Shown here piece by piece: positions 33,889-43,369 of a DNA stretch of 44,703 nucleotides (positions within the stretch are counted from its first letter, which is position 1; every line of letters begins with the position of its first letter). Source of the stretch: Bacteroidales bacterium (GTDB lineage: Bacteria; Bacteroidota; Bacteroidia; Bacteroidales; UBA3824); assembly GCA_016286055.1 (NCBI GenBank), contig JAEERW010000020.1, forward strand, positions 1-44,703. Reading direction: 5' to 3'. A program made the translations under genes and the position numbers. Below the pieces are notes generated by a model. That model searched no databases, was not told the origin of the DNA, and saw nothing but the letters and a program-made list of their open reading frames with translations.

Positions 33889-34949
33889 TTTTTTAGTTTT
33901 TTGCGGCGGCGGTTGATTATTATTTGGGGAATGTGGAAGGCTATCATCAGCACAAGCAACATAATTAATCCTAAACGGTTGATATAAGTCTGTTTGGATA
34001 TCAAATATACTCCGGTTGAGAATGCTATGTTAAACACGTTGAGCACAATGTCGGCTTTTCCGTGAGATAATCCTAATTCAAGAAGCTTGTAATGGATATG
34101 AATGTTGTCGGGCGCAAAGATAGGACGCTTGAGTATAATGCGCAGAAACATTACCCTTATAACGTCGAACGCTGGCACAGCCATAATAGCAAACGCCACC
34201 GCAGGAGCACCACGGACTATGCAATGAGCTGACGTAGTGTTGTTGGCTTCTACAAACCTGATAGCAAAAAATACGCAAATGAGTCCTACAAGTTGCGCAC
34301 CCGTGTCGCCCATGAATATTTTGTTTTTTTGCGAAAAGAGATTGTAACGCAAAAATCCGACTACAGCGCCTATAAAGCTTGCCACAGTAATGCACATAGC
34401 TAAGTCGTCTTCTATCCAAAACCACAATCCGAACATCACCGCCGCGCTTATACTGAGCGAACCAGCAAGACCGTCGATACCATCTATCAGGTTGAAAGCG
34501 TTGATAATAGCCACCACCACAAATACCGAAAGCGCTATGCTCACAGCATAAGGAATATCTTGAACGTTGAATAGTCCTTGCAAACTTGTAATACGTATGT
34601 CGCCAACAAGGCATAGAACCAGTGCCGCAGCAGTTTGTCCTGCGAGTTTGGTAAGTGGGGCGATTATCATAATATCATCCTTAATACCTGTGAAAAAGAG
34701 AATTACGCACGAAGCCGCCAGATATGGAATAAAACTTCCGCTGTTGCCGGCAAAAATGCACATGGTAGTGAGGAACGCTCCAAAAATGGCGCATCCTCCC
34801 AACGTAGGAACATTACCGTGATGGATATGGCGGTCGTGAGGCTTTTCGCACAGTTTTTTGCTTTTGGCCACCCTTACAATTGAAGGAATGGTCAAAAGAC
34901 TTACAACCAATGATATAATCAGGCTTCCGCCTATCTTTAGATAATCCAT
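33885..34949 (-). CDS. WecA/MraY-family undecaprenyl-phosphate sugar-1-P transferase
   Basis: This integral membrane protein has about ten to eleven helices. Motifs fit the polyprenyl-phosphate N-acetylhexosamine-1-P transferases: HDRHIHHGNVPTLGGCAIFGAF, FFTGIKDDIM (the DD pair), NAFNLIDGIDGLAGSLS, GDTGAQLVG and a late HIHYKLLELGLSH (HIHH-like). It starts surface glycan synthesis by moving a sugar-1-phosphate to undecaprenyl phosphate. I start it at 34949 (MDYLKIGG; 354 residues) because an upstream ATG at 34973 lies inside the promoter; 34955 is also possible. It is the first gene of an operon with the Wzi-like gene. Confidence 0.88.
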   Translation of the reverse strand: MDYLKIGGSLIISLVVSLLTIPSIVRVAKSKKLCEKPHDRHIHHGNVPTLGGCAIFGAFLTTMCIFAGNSGSFIPYLAASCVILFFTGIKDDIMIIAPLTKLAGQTAAALVLCLVGDIRITSLQGLFNVQDIPYAVSIALSVFVVVAIINAFNLIDGIDGLAGSLSISAAVMFGLWFWIEDDLAMCITVASFIGAVVGFLRYNLFSQKNKIFMGDTGAQLVGLICVFFAIRFVEANNTTSAHCIVRGAPAVAFAIMAVPAFDVIRVMFLRIILKRPIFAPDNIHIHYKLLELGLSHGKADIVLNVFNIAFSTGVYLISKQTYINRLGLIMLLVLMIAFHIPQIIINRRRKKLKK

Positions 34950-34970
34950 TAACATTTGCTCTTTTAACTG

Positions 34971-34978
34971 CAAATGTA
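34971..34978 (-). promoter_or_regulatory. Promoter of the WecA-like/Wzi-like operon
   Basis: The minus strand reads TACATTTG (TAnnTTTG). It overlaps the in-frame ATG at 34973, which is therefore unlikely to be the start. Confidence 0.6.
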
Positions 34979-35065
34979 CAATAATTGTGCTTTATACTGC
35001 AAAAAATGTTTTATTTCTTAATGATAAGTTCAATTTAAGGCACTATTGGATTAACTTAGAACCCG

Positions 35066-35073
35066 TACTTTTA
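35066..35073 (+). promoter_or_regulatory. Possible promoter of the SDR gene
   Basis: TACTTTTA is one base off TAnnTTTG; a TTG at 35046-35048 lies 17 nt upstream. The match is weak. Confidence 0.35.
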
Positions 35074-35095
35074 CAAAGCGTTAAAAACACTCGCG

Positions 35096-36112
35096 ATGTA
35101 TCTTGTAATCGGCTCTACTACCATATTAGGCGCACATACGATCTGCACTTTGCTTCAAAAAGGGCTTCCCGTCCGTGCCGTTAAATCCGACAGAAGCGAT
35201 ATGAATCGTTTCCGCAAGATTATGGGATATTATTTTTCAGATTCCGACAATCTTTTTGACGAAATAGAGTGGGTGGAAGCTGATCCGTTTGACAGAGAGT
35301 CCACAGCAGAGTTGTTGCAAGGTGTTGATGTGGTTTTTAACTGCGCTACTCCCGCCTTTTTTGGTCTTCAAAAAGACGACAACATTATTGAAGGCATTGT
35401 TCACAGCACAGCGATACTTGTTGACGAGGCACGTCTTGCAGGAGTTAAATATTTTTGTCATGTGAGCAACCTTCTGGCACTTGGCGACGAACCTGAACTG
35501 AAAGAGATTTCAGAAACCTCGCCCCGAGACCCCAAAGGCAATTACACTGACTATTCAAAGGCTTCGTTCTTGAGCGAGATGGAAGTTTGGAGGGCGTTTG
35601 AGGAGGGCTTACAAGGGTCGGTTCTCAACGCTGGTTTTGTGATTGGACCTGGCGATTGGAAAAAAGATAGTAGTGCTATTTTTGCTCGCATTAACAGGGG
35701 TTTGAAATTTTACGCACAAGGCGTTACGGGATTTATCGGTGTGAGGGATTTGGTTCGCTGTATGCTTTCTCTTACTAAGCAAAAGATTGTAAATGAACGT
35801 TTTATAGCGGTTTCTCAGTGTATGAGTTTTGCCGAGTTGCTATTTTTGATTGCCGACACTTTGGGCGTTAACCGTCCGAGGTTTAATGTTTGTAAGTTTA
35901 TGTTTTTTTTCTTAAAACTCTGGTATAGAATTAAATATCTGTTTTCAAAACGTAATCCCCGGCTCAACGACGATTTTATTAGTCTTATCACCGATTTTAA
36001 ATTATACAACAACGAAAAGAGCCTCAATTTGCTGATAGCTGGTTATCAGCCGATGGAACAGGTGATAAAAGAAATATGCAAACTCTACAGAGACGACAAT
36101 AGCGAAAAGTAA
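35096..36112 (+). CDS. Atypical NAD(P)-dependent epimerase/dehydratase (extended SDR)
   Basis: The protein has 338 residues. The N-terminus [23 protein letters not shown] aligns with the dinucleotide-binding GxxGxxG start but is degenerate (GSTTILG). [14 protein letters not shown] matches the usual NAD-binding strand, and the active-site region reads [14 protein letters not shown] (150-155 is YTDYSK). The position four before Lys155 is Thr151 rather than Tyr, so the YxxxK pair is not kept in the normal register. [16 protein letters not shown] and the late domain fit the 3-beta-HSD/NDP-sugar epimerase group. It may bind substrate without normal redox catalysis. It is upstream of ruvB with a 46-bp gap. 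Confidence 0.75.
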   Translation: MYLVIGSTTILGAHTICTLLQKGLPVRAVKSDRSDMNRFRKIMGYYFSDSDNLFDEIEWVEADPFDRESTAELLQGVDVVFNCATPAFFGLQKDDNIIEGIVHSTAILVDEARLAGVKYFCHVSNLLALGDEPELKEISETSPRDPKGNYTDYSKASFLSEMEVWRAFEEGLQGSVLNAGFVIGPGDWKKDSSAIFARINRGLKFYAQGVTGFIGVRDLVRCMLSLTKQKIVNERFIAVSQCMSFAELLFLIADTLGVNRPRFNVCKFMFFFLKLWYRIKYLFSKRNPRLNDDFISLITDFKLYNNEKSLNLLIAGYQPMEQVIKEICKLYRDDNSEK

Positions 36113-36158
36113 ATTTTTTGTATATTTACGCCGTTATTTTATTTCAAAAATCTACGTA

Positions 36159-37187
36159 ATGGATATCAGAGCAATCAACAACATTTCTGAAAAGGAAAAA
36201 GAGTTTGAGCGCAAACTCCGCCCTTTGACTTTCGACGATTTCAACGGTCAGAAAAAACTCCGCGAAAACCTCGAAGTGTTTGTAAAGGCAGCCAAGATGC
36301 GCGGCGAGGCACTCGACCACGTGCTTTTTCACGGCCCTCCCGGTTTGGGCAAGACCACACTTTCTAATATTATTGCCAACGAACTTGGCGTGGGTATGAA
36401 AACCACTTCGGGGCCTGTGCTCGACAAACCTGGCGACCTTGCGGGATTGCTTACCAACCTCGACAGTCGCGATGTGCTATTTATCGATGAAATTCACCGC
36501 CTCTCTCCTGTTGTGGAGGAATACCTCTATTCCGCAATGGAGGATTTTAAGATTGATATTGTTATCGACAAAGGCCCTGCTGCACGGTCGGTGCAATTAA
36601 CCCTCAATCCTTTTACGCTTGTGGGCGCAACCACACGAGCAGGATTGCTCACCGCTCCTCTGCGTGCAAGGTTTGGTATAAATCTTTTGCTCGAATATTA
36701 TGATATTGAGGTGCTTACACGTATTGTAATGCGTGCAGCCAAAATCTTAAATGTAGAAATCGACCAGCCAGCAGCCGGTGAAATAGCATCGCGTAGCCGT
36801 GGTACTCCGCGTATTGCCAATTCGCTATTGCGCCGTGTAAGGGATTTTGCCCAGGTTAAAGGCAACGGCGTAATCGACTTAGAGATAACTAAATACGCCC
36901 TCGACAACCTTAATATAGATTCGCTCGGTTTAGACGAAATGGACAACAAGATTCTCTGCACCATTATCGATAAATTTCAGGGCGGTCCTGTGGGATTAAA
37001 CACCATTGCCACGGCTGTGGGCGAAGATAGCGGCACTATCGAGGAGGTTTACGAACCGTACCTTATTATGGAAGGCCTTTTAAAACGTACCCCACGCGGT
37101 AGAGAAGTTACTCCGTTTGCCTACAAACATTTAGGCAAAAACCTTACAACATTTAACGACGATGATGTGCAACTGGCGCTATTTTAG
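36159..37187 (+). CDS. ruvB: Holliday junction branch migration ATPase RuvB
   Basis: This 342-residue AAA+ motor has [11 protein letters not shown] at the start, Walker A GPPGLGKT (59-66), Walker B with DEIHRL (110-115), sensor 1 [19 protein letters not shown], and a winged-helix C-terminus ([34 protein letters not shown]). With RuvA it drives branch migration of Holliday junctions; ruvA is not in the window. Its 3' end overlaps the start of the next gene by 26 nt in another frame. Confidence 0.97.
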   Translation: MDIRAINNISEKEKEFERKLRPLTFDDFNGQKKLRENLEVFVKAAKMRGEALDHVLFHGPPGLGKTTLSNIIANELGVGMKTTSGPVLDKPGDLAGLLTNLDSRDVLFIDEIHRLSPVVEEYLYSAMEDFKIDIVIDKGPAARSVQLTLNPFTLVGATTRAGLLTAPLRARFGINLLLEYYDIEVLTRIVMRAAKILNVEIDQPAAGEIASRSRGTPRIANSLLRRVRDFAQVKGNGVIDLEITKYALDNLNIDSLGLDEMDNKILCTIIDKFQGGPVGLNTIATAVGEDSGTIEEVYEPYLIMEGLLKRTPRGREVTPFAYKHLGKNLTTFNDDDVQLALF

Positions 37188-38058
37188 TATTTTATTGTTG
37201 CTGTATATGGCTGCTTGTGCCCCTGTGCCTGTGGCTATCAACCATTACGAAAACACAGCAATGGCATTTGCAGATAGCCTTAACCGTTTTACTAATCGTT
37301 TCAGCGGTTCTGAAAGTATTTTTGCCGCCAAAGATTTTATAATCCGCAATATGCGCAACACCGCCAACAGTGTTGAGGTTCAGAGTCATAACGTGCGTCT
37401 TGATGATACAACTGAAGTTGTACTTAATAATATAATGTGTAGGTTTTATCCCAACTATGATAAACGGGTGCTTGTTTACAGTAATTACGACCAAGATCCT
37501 GATTCTGGTGATTCTACCGACTGTTCGTCAGGAACTGCGCTTTTGATGTCGCTTTCGCGCTACATAGCCGACAATGACCCGGGCATAGGAGTTGATATAG
37601 TTTTTTTTGACGGACGTTTTGCTTGTGTGGATGATACAACTGTCAATCAGTTTTTTCGCTTTTGTCAAGGATCACAAGCATGGTCGGAGTACAACAAGGA
37701 TAAAGTTTCCGTTTATCAATACGGCATTAGCGTAACTCATCCTGCACACAAAGATGCTTATTTTGTTATTGACGGAAATTCCAATCATTTTGCCTCGCGA
37801 CATTTTTATTTTGCAAGGAGCACAGCATCGATTTTCGGGGCAGAAGAAATGTTTCCAGAGGTGATTGCGCCACCTTATTATGGCGATAACACTATTGTGA
37901 GCACGATTTCGGGCGTGAGATCGTTTTGTTTGGCAGGACAAACGCTCAACCACGACAATGCCGAAGATATTAAAATTGACAATATACAAGATATTGATAA
38001 TCAACGTTTTGAAATTATTTCAAAAATTATTATCGAAACTTTATATACAAGTCATTAA
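37162..38058 (+). CDS. Lipoprotein with degenerate M28/glutaminyl-cyclase-like fold
   Basis: The protein has 298 residues with a lipoprotein signal (LYMAAC, Cys19). The order of motifs resembles M28 peptidase/glutaminyl cyclase folds: [33 protein letters not shown] in place of the usual HWD...DN.SG segment, then [11 protein letters not shown] in place of the VFFDGEE segment. The usual metal His is Asn (SNYD, 107-110) and the catalytic Glu is Arg (DGRF, 150-153), so it is likely non-catalytic. The start overlaps the end of ruvB by 26 nt. This homology is a pattern call. Confidence 0.6.
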   Translation: MMCNWRYFSILLLLYMAACAPVPVAINHYENTAMAFADSLNRFTNRFSGSESIFAAKDFIIRNMRNTANSVEVQSHNVRLDDTTEVVLNNIMCRFYPNYDKRVLVYSNYDQDPDSGDSTDCSSGTALLMSLSRYIADNDPGIGVDIVFFDGRFACVDDTTVNQFFRFCQGSQAWSEYNKDKVSVYQYGISVTHPAHKDAYFVIDGNSNHFASRHFYFARSTASIFGAEEMFPEVIAPPYYGDNTIVSTISGVRSFCLAGQTLNHDNAEDIKIDNIQDIDNQRFEIISKIIIETLYTSH

Positions 38059-38067
38059 AATTTTTAT

Positions 38068-38075
38068 TACATTTG
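38068..38075 (+). promoter_or_regulatory. Promoter of the SiaC-like gene
   Basis: TACATTTG (TAnnTTTG). It overlaps the upstream in-frame ATG at 38073, which supports starting the next gene at 38145. Confidence 0.5.
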
Positions 38076-38144
38076 TGGCTCGGATACTATCGGTATTTTT
38101 CCGATGGTGAGTATAATTGTAGAACAAATAGCAAAGCAGCGCAA

Positions 38145-38540
38145 ATGGAACTCGTTGACAATAAACTATATGTAGAAGCCACCGATGATACTCCGTCGAT
38201 AATCATAGACGGAGATAAGAGGTTTGTGAGGTTCGAAGGGCCGTCTTTCCCAGAAAATGCGGTAGAATTCTATACGCCTTATATTGACACACTTTTGTCT
38301 GTAATTCCCACATGGAAGGGTGAGATAAAAATGGAGTTTGAGTTTTCGATACTGTCATCAGCATCGAACAAGGTGGTTTATGAACTTTTAGTGCGGTTAG
38401 AGAACCTTCACGCCGCTGGAGCCGACATTCATATAGATTGGATTTACGAAACTTACGATGAAGATATGTTCGACGAAGGTTCGGGCTACAAAGATTGCCT
38501 TAAAATTCCGATTGAACTTATTGAGCGCCCAAGCGAATAG
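38145..38540 (+). CDS. DUF1987 / SiaC-family regulatory phosphoprotein
   Basis: The protein has 131 residues from the ATG at 38145. TPSIIIDGDKRFVRFEGPSFPENAVEFYTPYIDTLL is the hallmark N-terminal half of DUF1987 (compare the SYPENA-type motif). The segment FSILSSASNKVVYELL (Ser71, Ser72, Ser74) aligns with the region phosphorylated by the kinase SiaB in Pseudomonas SiaC. In that pathway SiaC binds a diguanylate cyclase; here no kinase, phosphatase or cyclase gene is adjacent. It ends 5 bp before a tRNA gene. Confidence 0.85.
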   Translation: MELVDNKLYVEATDDTPSIIIDGDKRFVRFEGPSFPENAVEFYTPYIDTLLSVIPTWKGEIKMEFEFSILSSASNKVVYELLVRLENLHAAGADIHIDWIYETYDEDMFDEGSGYKDCLKIPIELIERPSE

Positions 38541-38545
38541 TATAC

Positions 38546-38622
38546 GGCCCCGTAGTTTAGTTGAATAGAACGTAGGATTCCGGTTCCTAAGGTCGTGGGT
38601 TTGAGTCCCGCCGGGGTCACCA
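38546..38622 (+). tRNA. tRNA-Arg (anticodon CCG)
   Basis: A full cloverleaf is visible: acceptor GGCCCCG with CGGGGTC (one G-U), anticodon stem TAGGA/TCCTA around loop TTCCGGT (anticodon CCG, reading CGG), T stem GTGGG/CCCGC, and encoded CCA at 38620-38622. It begins 5 bp after the stop of the SiaC-like gene and is followed by a terminator. Confidence 0.95.
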
Positions 38623-38633
38623 TTTAAAAATAT

Positions 38634-38666
38634 AAAAGCATCGGTTAAATGCCGATGCTTTTTTTT
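38634..38666 (+). terminator. Intrinsic terminator after tRNA-Arg
   Basis: An 11-bp perfect stem (AAAAGCATCGG with CCGATGCTTTT, 7-nt loop) is followed by a T run. Confidence 0.9.
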
Positions 38667-38698
38667 GTATTGTAATTTTTTATTTGATAATCAAGCCT

Positions 38699-40972
38699 TT
38701 ATTCCTTCATCACCCTGAAACTGAATATCTGATACCCCATTAGTCCGTTTCCGTCGATGGCTTCCACAATGCCAATAAACTCGGTGTTAACATCGGATGC
38801 GGCAAAGGGTATTTCTGCCAAGCCGTTTTCGTCGGTGATGACTTCGGGTTGCCATTGGAGTAGGTTTCGTGGATCTGCCAAAGACGATTGAAGGTCAAAT
38901 TCATCGGGCTGATAAAACTCTCGTTTTGGATAGTAACCTTGCGCTTTCCAAAAGCCGTACATTTGTAGCAATTCTTTTTCGGTGTATTGTGGCCCATAAT
39001 AAATCTCGTCATGTGGCGGGTCCGTCATATCAACTATCCATCTCCCATCCTCATTAATAGGAATATACTTAATTACATGGTATATTTCTCCTCGTTTGGG
39101 TAATAAAACTTTTCTACCCGCACCTATATACGCATTTTTTGAAAAATCAATTCCTTCTGGATGATGAGAGTAACCTTTGTAGTCATTAAGATAACCATTT
39201 GTGCCGAACGCTTTGCAATCACAAACCCATTCACCACTCGACAAGATAGCAAGACTATCGAGAAATCCTGTAACTTTGTCGCGTGCAAATACTCTTCGTT
39301 TAGCACTGATTACTACTTCATCTAATGCAATAGTTCCTTCGTCACTTTTTATAGCCACATTATCTTTTGCCGGAGGAAGGATATAATCTTCAACATAATA
39401 TCGATTCCTTCCGCGTTGATAAATATTAACTGTATCGAATGGATTGTCTAATGCAATTTTAGGTCTCGGCTTTTTGAGAATTGGTTGAAGATAGATGTTG
39501 CCACGCATCTTTTCCATAATAGAGGGGTCGATTTCAAAAATTCCATCATGGTTAGATAAAATATGACAAGTGTCGCCCTGTGGACATAATGCCTTGATAA
39601 TCTGCATTCGGTTATCGAGATCTTTGCCGCTTATCCCATCTTTGAGCAGAGTTTGGCTTGGGTTGGGTTCTTTATCCCAAACATAATTTCTCCAACCTTG
39701 GGTCATCATTAGCAGGTCGAGGGCTTGAATGCGGTCTGCGTTTTGAGTATCAAAATAATATGTAGGATTAAAAATGTTGCCCCGAATTTGCTCCGAAAGA
39801 AAACAATGCGAAAGAATGTTCTCGTGTCCGGGTTGGTAAAGATACGCTTTGTCGAAAATGGTTACTGCGAGTTCTGCCTTGGTGGGGTTGCCAATTGTAT
39901 CGGTAACTTTGAGGCTTACCTTGCCTGTGTCGCGGCGATAGTATTGTAACTTATCGGTAACAGCAGAAATGTTGAGCCGTTTGTCAGGGTTGACAAACAC
40001 CAATCTTTCGGCAACAGGGCGTTCGTTGACATCGTACAGTGTAATCTCCACAATGCCTTGGAGGGTAAAATATTCTGCTGGTAGTTTCACTATCTGCTGA
40101 CCATTGACTGTTCCTTTGGCTGTGCTGCACTCTATACCATTCTGCTTGGCTGATATTGAAAAAGTTTGCGGAGCGTTGTCAGATGACGAAATCACCAAAA
40201 ATAATCCTTTTGCATTGTTTTTTGAAACTCGTAGCGATAACCCTTTGCTCTCGATATTTGGAAATGAAATGTTTCTGCCATCGTCGAGAACCACTTTGTA
40301 CTCTTTGCCTGATTTTGGAGTAATAGAAAACCATCCCATACCATCGTGAAGGGTTTTGATTGTAGCAATTTTCTTTCCATCTTCAAGCACCTTTCCTGCA
40401 ACCTCTTCGGGCATTCCGTTTCCGTATGTGGCTTTAAATGCTACCACGGAGTTGATGCCATAGATGAGGTGTCCCCCTTCGGGAAATAGGTCGAAACGAT
40501 GTTTTGAGTTTATTTTTTGATCGGAATCTTTCTTAATTGCTTGGTTTGAAATAGAATCCATCTGTGTTACCCTGTCTACCACACGGATACGGCGTGGATG
40601 AATCGACTGTGTGCTGTCGGATGTGAACGAAGACTTTGTGTAGCCTTCAATAAAGTATTCACCCTGAGGCCAATCAGCACCAATATAAATATGTCCGTTG
40701 CCTCGTCCTGAAACTAAGGGGTATTTCTCGCTCCAAACCACGCTGTCGGATGCGGTGCGTACTTGAAGATAGAGTGTACGGCTGAGGTCTGACAATGCGA
40801 AAGTCTGCTTATCCATCTGGTATGCCTTGAAAAAGAAGTCCTCACCAGTTTCGGCAATTTCTTTGCTGGGCATAATGTATATAAAGTCCTGAGCATGAAC
40901 GCTATTTTGCCCGTTGGCAAAAAAAAACACTGTAAAAGCGATAATTAATGACCAAAATGGTTTTGTATCCAT
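38699..40972 (-). CDS. Secreted MG2 (macroglobulin)-like protein, copy A
   Basis: The protein has 757 residues with a signal peptide (about 1-28, ending NSVHAQ). The N-terminal part (DFIYIMPSKEIAETGEDFFFKAY) fits the MG2-like beta-sandwich used in large Bacteroidota surface proteins. The mid part has DAP-like strands and a plug-like IALDEVVISAKRR. The C-terminus (WQPEVITDENGLAEIPFAASD, IDGNGLMGYQIFSF) is an Ig-like closing domain. Residues up to about 434 and the last 60 are nearly the same as copies B and C, while the middle differs. It is the last gene of the three-gene operon, 12 bp after copy B. Function unknown. Confidence 0.8.
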   Translation of the reverse strand: MDTKPFWSLIIAFTVFFFANGQNSVHAQDFIYIMPSKEIAETGEDFFFKAYQMDKQTFALSDLSRTLYLQVRTASDSVVWSEKYPLVSGRGNGHIYIGADWPQGEYFIEGYTKSSFTSDSTQSIHPRRIRVVDRVTQMDSISNQAIKKDSDQKINSKHRFDLFPEGGHLIYGINSVVAFKATYGNGMPEEVAGKVLEDGKKIATIKTLHDGMGWFSITPKSGKEYKVVLDDGRNISFPNIESKGLSLRVSKNNAKGLFLVISSSDNAPQTFSISAKQNGIECSTAKGTVNGQQIVKLPAEYFTLQGIVEITLYDVNERPVAERLVFVNPDKRLNISAVTDKLQYYRRDTGKVSLKVTDTIGNPTKAELAVTIFDKAYLYQPGHENILSHCFLSEQIRGNIFNPTYYFDTQNADRIQALDLLMMTQGWRNYVWDKEPNPSQTLLKDGISGKDLDNRMQIIKALCPQGDTCHILSNHDGIFEIDPSIMEKMRGNIYLQPILKKPRPKIALDNPFDTVNIYQRGRNRYYVEDYILPPAKDNVAIKSDEGTIALDEVVISAKRRVFARDKVTGFLDSLAILSSGEWVCDCKAFGTNGYLNDYKGYSHHPEGIDFSKNAYIGAGRKVLLPKRGEIYHVIKYIPINEDGRWIVDMTDPPHDEIYYGPQYTEKELLQMYGFWKAQGYYPKREFYQPDEFDLQSSLADPRNLLQWQPEVITDENGLAEIPFAASDVNTEFIGIVEAIDGNGLMGYQIFSFRVMKE
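39671..40972 (-). repeat. Long direct repeat unit A (with 42056-43357)
   Basis: This 1302-bp coding segment (signal peptide through NYVWDKE) is nearly identical, with the same length, to 42056-43357. The start of copy C (44348-44703) matches its 5' side on the plus strand. Confidence 0.85.
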
Positions 40973-40984
40973 ATTTGTTGAGAT

Positions 40985-43357
40985 TTAAAATGTGTGTTTA
41001 AATACTCTGAAACTGAATATCTGATATCCCATAAGTCCATTTCCGTCGATGGCTTCCACAATGCCAATAAACTCGGTGTTAACATCGGATGCGGCAAAGG
41101 GTATTTCTGCCATGCCGTTTTTGTCGGTGATGACTTCGGGTTGCCATTGGAGAAGTGTTCGTGGGTCGGGTATTGGCGATGCGAGGTAGGCGGAGTCAGG
41201 CTGATAGAACTCCCGCTTAGGATAGTAGCCCTGCGCCTTGCCAATGCCATTTTTTTCGAGTACTTCTTCTTCGGAATATTGCGGACCGGGATACACAAAT
41301 CCACGTCTGGGTTCGCCCTCTGGAAGCCAAAATATAAAATCAGAACGTTCGGTTCTACTGGCTCTCGTCGGTTTAAATGTGCTTGATTTGTATTTTTCGA
41401 GCGCCAGCGGCGGCTGACCGTTATGGTCGGGTATTATGCAAGATTCCTTAATTATGATTAGTTGATATGTTTCGCCACGTTTTGGTATGCGTCGTGTTCC
41501 ATGATAATTATCCAGCTGCGGACTCCATTTTGGATGGTGCGAATATCCTTTATAATCATTGAGATACGGCATCACAGTATCACAGTCGCAAACCCACTCG
41601 CCGCTTTGCAACACCGCCAAACTATCGAGGAAGCCTTGCTCTTTGTCGCGATATATCGTTCCCCGCTTGTCGTTTACAACCACCTCTTTCAAAAGAATAG
41701 CATTTTCGTCGAACTTGATTCGTCTTGAATTGTAGGTTTGAATAAAATGATTATTAATGATATAGTGTGGATTATTTCGCCTATATTCATTAATGGTGTC
41801 AAACATATTTACGACAGAAATATTTGCCTTGTATTTATCTATTAGTAAGTCGCTTAGATAGATATTACCTGGAATATGTTGCATAAGCAGAGGGTCAATT
41901 GTGAATTTGCCAGATGAATCAGTCAATAAAACAAACGATGTATCTACTTGGGGCGCATAAGTATTGATTACCTGGGTTTTTAAACTAACTTCACGTTGAG
42001 TCGTCAGTTTTCCTTCTATGCCGTCAGATAATAAATCAAAGTCTGTTGGTTTATCTTTATCCCAAACATAATTTCTCCAACCTTGGGTCATCATCAGTAA
42101 GTCGAGTGCTTTTAGTCGGTCTTCGTTTTGAGTATCAAAATAATATGTAGGATTAAAAATATTGCCACGAATCTGCTCCGAAAGAAAACAGTGCGATAGA
42201 ATGTTCTCGTGTCCTGGCTGATAGAGGTAGGCTTTGTCGAAAATGCTTACAGCAAGTTCTGCCTTGATAGGATTTCCAATTGTGTCGGTAACTTTGATAC
42301 TAACCTTGCCCATATCGCGCCGATTGTATTGTAACTGATTGGTTACAGTGGTGATAGTTAATTGTTTTTCAGGGTTAACAAATGCCAACCTTTCTGCCAC
42401 AGGACGTTTAACTCCATCATACAGGGTGATTTCCACTATGCCTTGAAGGGTAAAATAATCCGCTGGAAGTTTTACAATTTGCTGACCTTTAACAATGCCT
42501 TTTGCAGTGCTGCACTCTATACCATTCTGCTTGGCTGATATTGAAAAAGTTTGCGGAGCGTTGTCAGATGACGAAACCACCAAAAATAATCCTTTTGCAT
42601 TGTTTTTTGAAACTCGTAGCGATAACCCTTTGCTCTCGATATTTGGAAATGAAATGGTTCTGCCATCGTCGAGAACCACTTTGTACTCTTTGCCTGATTT
42701 TGGAGTAATGGAAAACCATCCCATACCATCGTGAAGGGTTTTGATTGTAGCAATTTTCTTTCCATCTTCAAGCACCTTTCCTGCAACCTCTTCGGGCATT
42801 CCGTTTCCGTAAGTGGCTTTGAATGCTACCAATGAATTGATGCCATAGATGAGGTGTCCACCTTCGGGAAATAGGTCGAAACGATGTTTTGAGTTTATTT
42901 TTTGATCGGAATCTTTCTTAATCGCTTGGTTTGAAATAGAATCCATCTGTGTTACCCTGTCTACCACACGGATACGGCGTGGACGAATGGCTTGTGTGCT
43001 GTCGGATGTGAACGAAGATTGCGTATAACCTTCTATAAAGTATTCACCCTGAGGCCAATCTGTACCTATATAAATATGTCCGTTGCCTCGTCCCGAAACT
43101 AATGGATATTTCTCGCTCCAAACCACGCTGTCGGATGCAGTGCGTACTTGAAGGTAGAGTGTACGGCTGCGGTCTGACAATGCGAAAGTCTGCTTATCCA
43201 TCTGGTATGCCTTGAAAAAGAAGTCCTCACCGGTTTCGGCAATTTCCTTGCTGGGCATAATGTATATAAAGTCCTGAGCATGAACGGTCTTTTGCCCGTT
43301 GCCAAAAAACAACGCTGTAAAAGCGATAATAAATGACCAAATCTTTTTTGTATCCAT
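40985..43357 (-). CDS. Secreted MG2 (macroglobulin)-like protein, copy B
   Basis: The protein has 790 residues with a signal peptide (about 1-28, ending KTVHAQ). The first half is close to identical to copy A. From about residue 440 it diverges fully (KLTTQREVSLKTQVINTYAP onward, through ERSDFIFWLPEGEPRRGFVYPG), then rejoins the family at KAQGYYPKREFYQPDSAYLASP and the common C-terminus. The middle is about 33 residues longer than in copy A. Gaps to copies A and C are 12 bp each, indicating one transcript. Function unknown; surface or periplasmic location is inferred. Confidence 0.8.
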   Translation of the reverse strand: MDTKKIWSFIIAFTALFFGNGQKTVHAQDFIYIMPSKEIAETGEDFFFKAYQMDKQTFALSDRSRTLYLQVRTASDSVVWSEKYPLVSGRGNGHIYIGTDWPQGEYFIEGYTQSSFTSDSTQAIRPRRIRVVDRVTQMDSISNQAIKKDSDQKINSKHRFDLFPEGGHLIYGINSLVAFKATYGNGMPEEVAGKVLEDGKKIATIKTLHDGMGWFSITPKSGKEYKVVLDDGRTISFPNIESKGLSLRVSKNNAKGLFLVVSSSDNAPQTFSISAKQNGIECSTAKGIVKGQQIVKLPADYFTLQGIVEITLYDGVKRPVAERLAFVNPEKQLTITTVTNQLQYNRRDMGKVSIKVTDTIGNPIKAELAVSIFDKAYLYQPGHENILSHCFLSEQIRGNIFNPTYYFDTQNEDRLKALDLLMMTQGWRNYVWDKDKPTDFDLLSDGIEGKLTTQREVSLKTQVINTYAPQVDTSFVLLTDSSGKFTIDPLLMQHIPGNIYLSDLLIDKYKANISVVNMFDTINEYRRNNPHYIINNHFIQTYNSRRIKFDENAILLKEVVVNDKRGTIYRDKEQGFLDSLAVLQSGEWVCDCDTVMPYLNDYKGYSHHPKWSPQLDNYHGTRRIPKRGETYQLIIIKESCIIPDHNGQPPLALEKYKSSTFKPTRASRTERSDFIFWLPEGEPRRGFVYPGPQYSEEEVLEKNGIGKAQGYYPKREFYQPDSAYLASPIPDPRTLLQWQPEVITDKNGMAEIPFAASDVNTEFIGIVEAIDGNGLMGYQIFSFRVFKHTF
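42056..43357 (-). repeat. Long direct repeat unit B (with 39671-40972)
   Basis: This 1302-bp segment at the 5' end of copy B is nearly identical to the same part of copy A with no net length change. It is a likely site for gene conversion or recombination between copies. Confidence 0.85.
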
Positions 43358-43369
43358 ATTTATTGAGAT

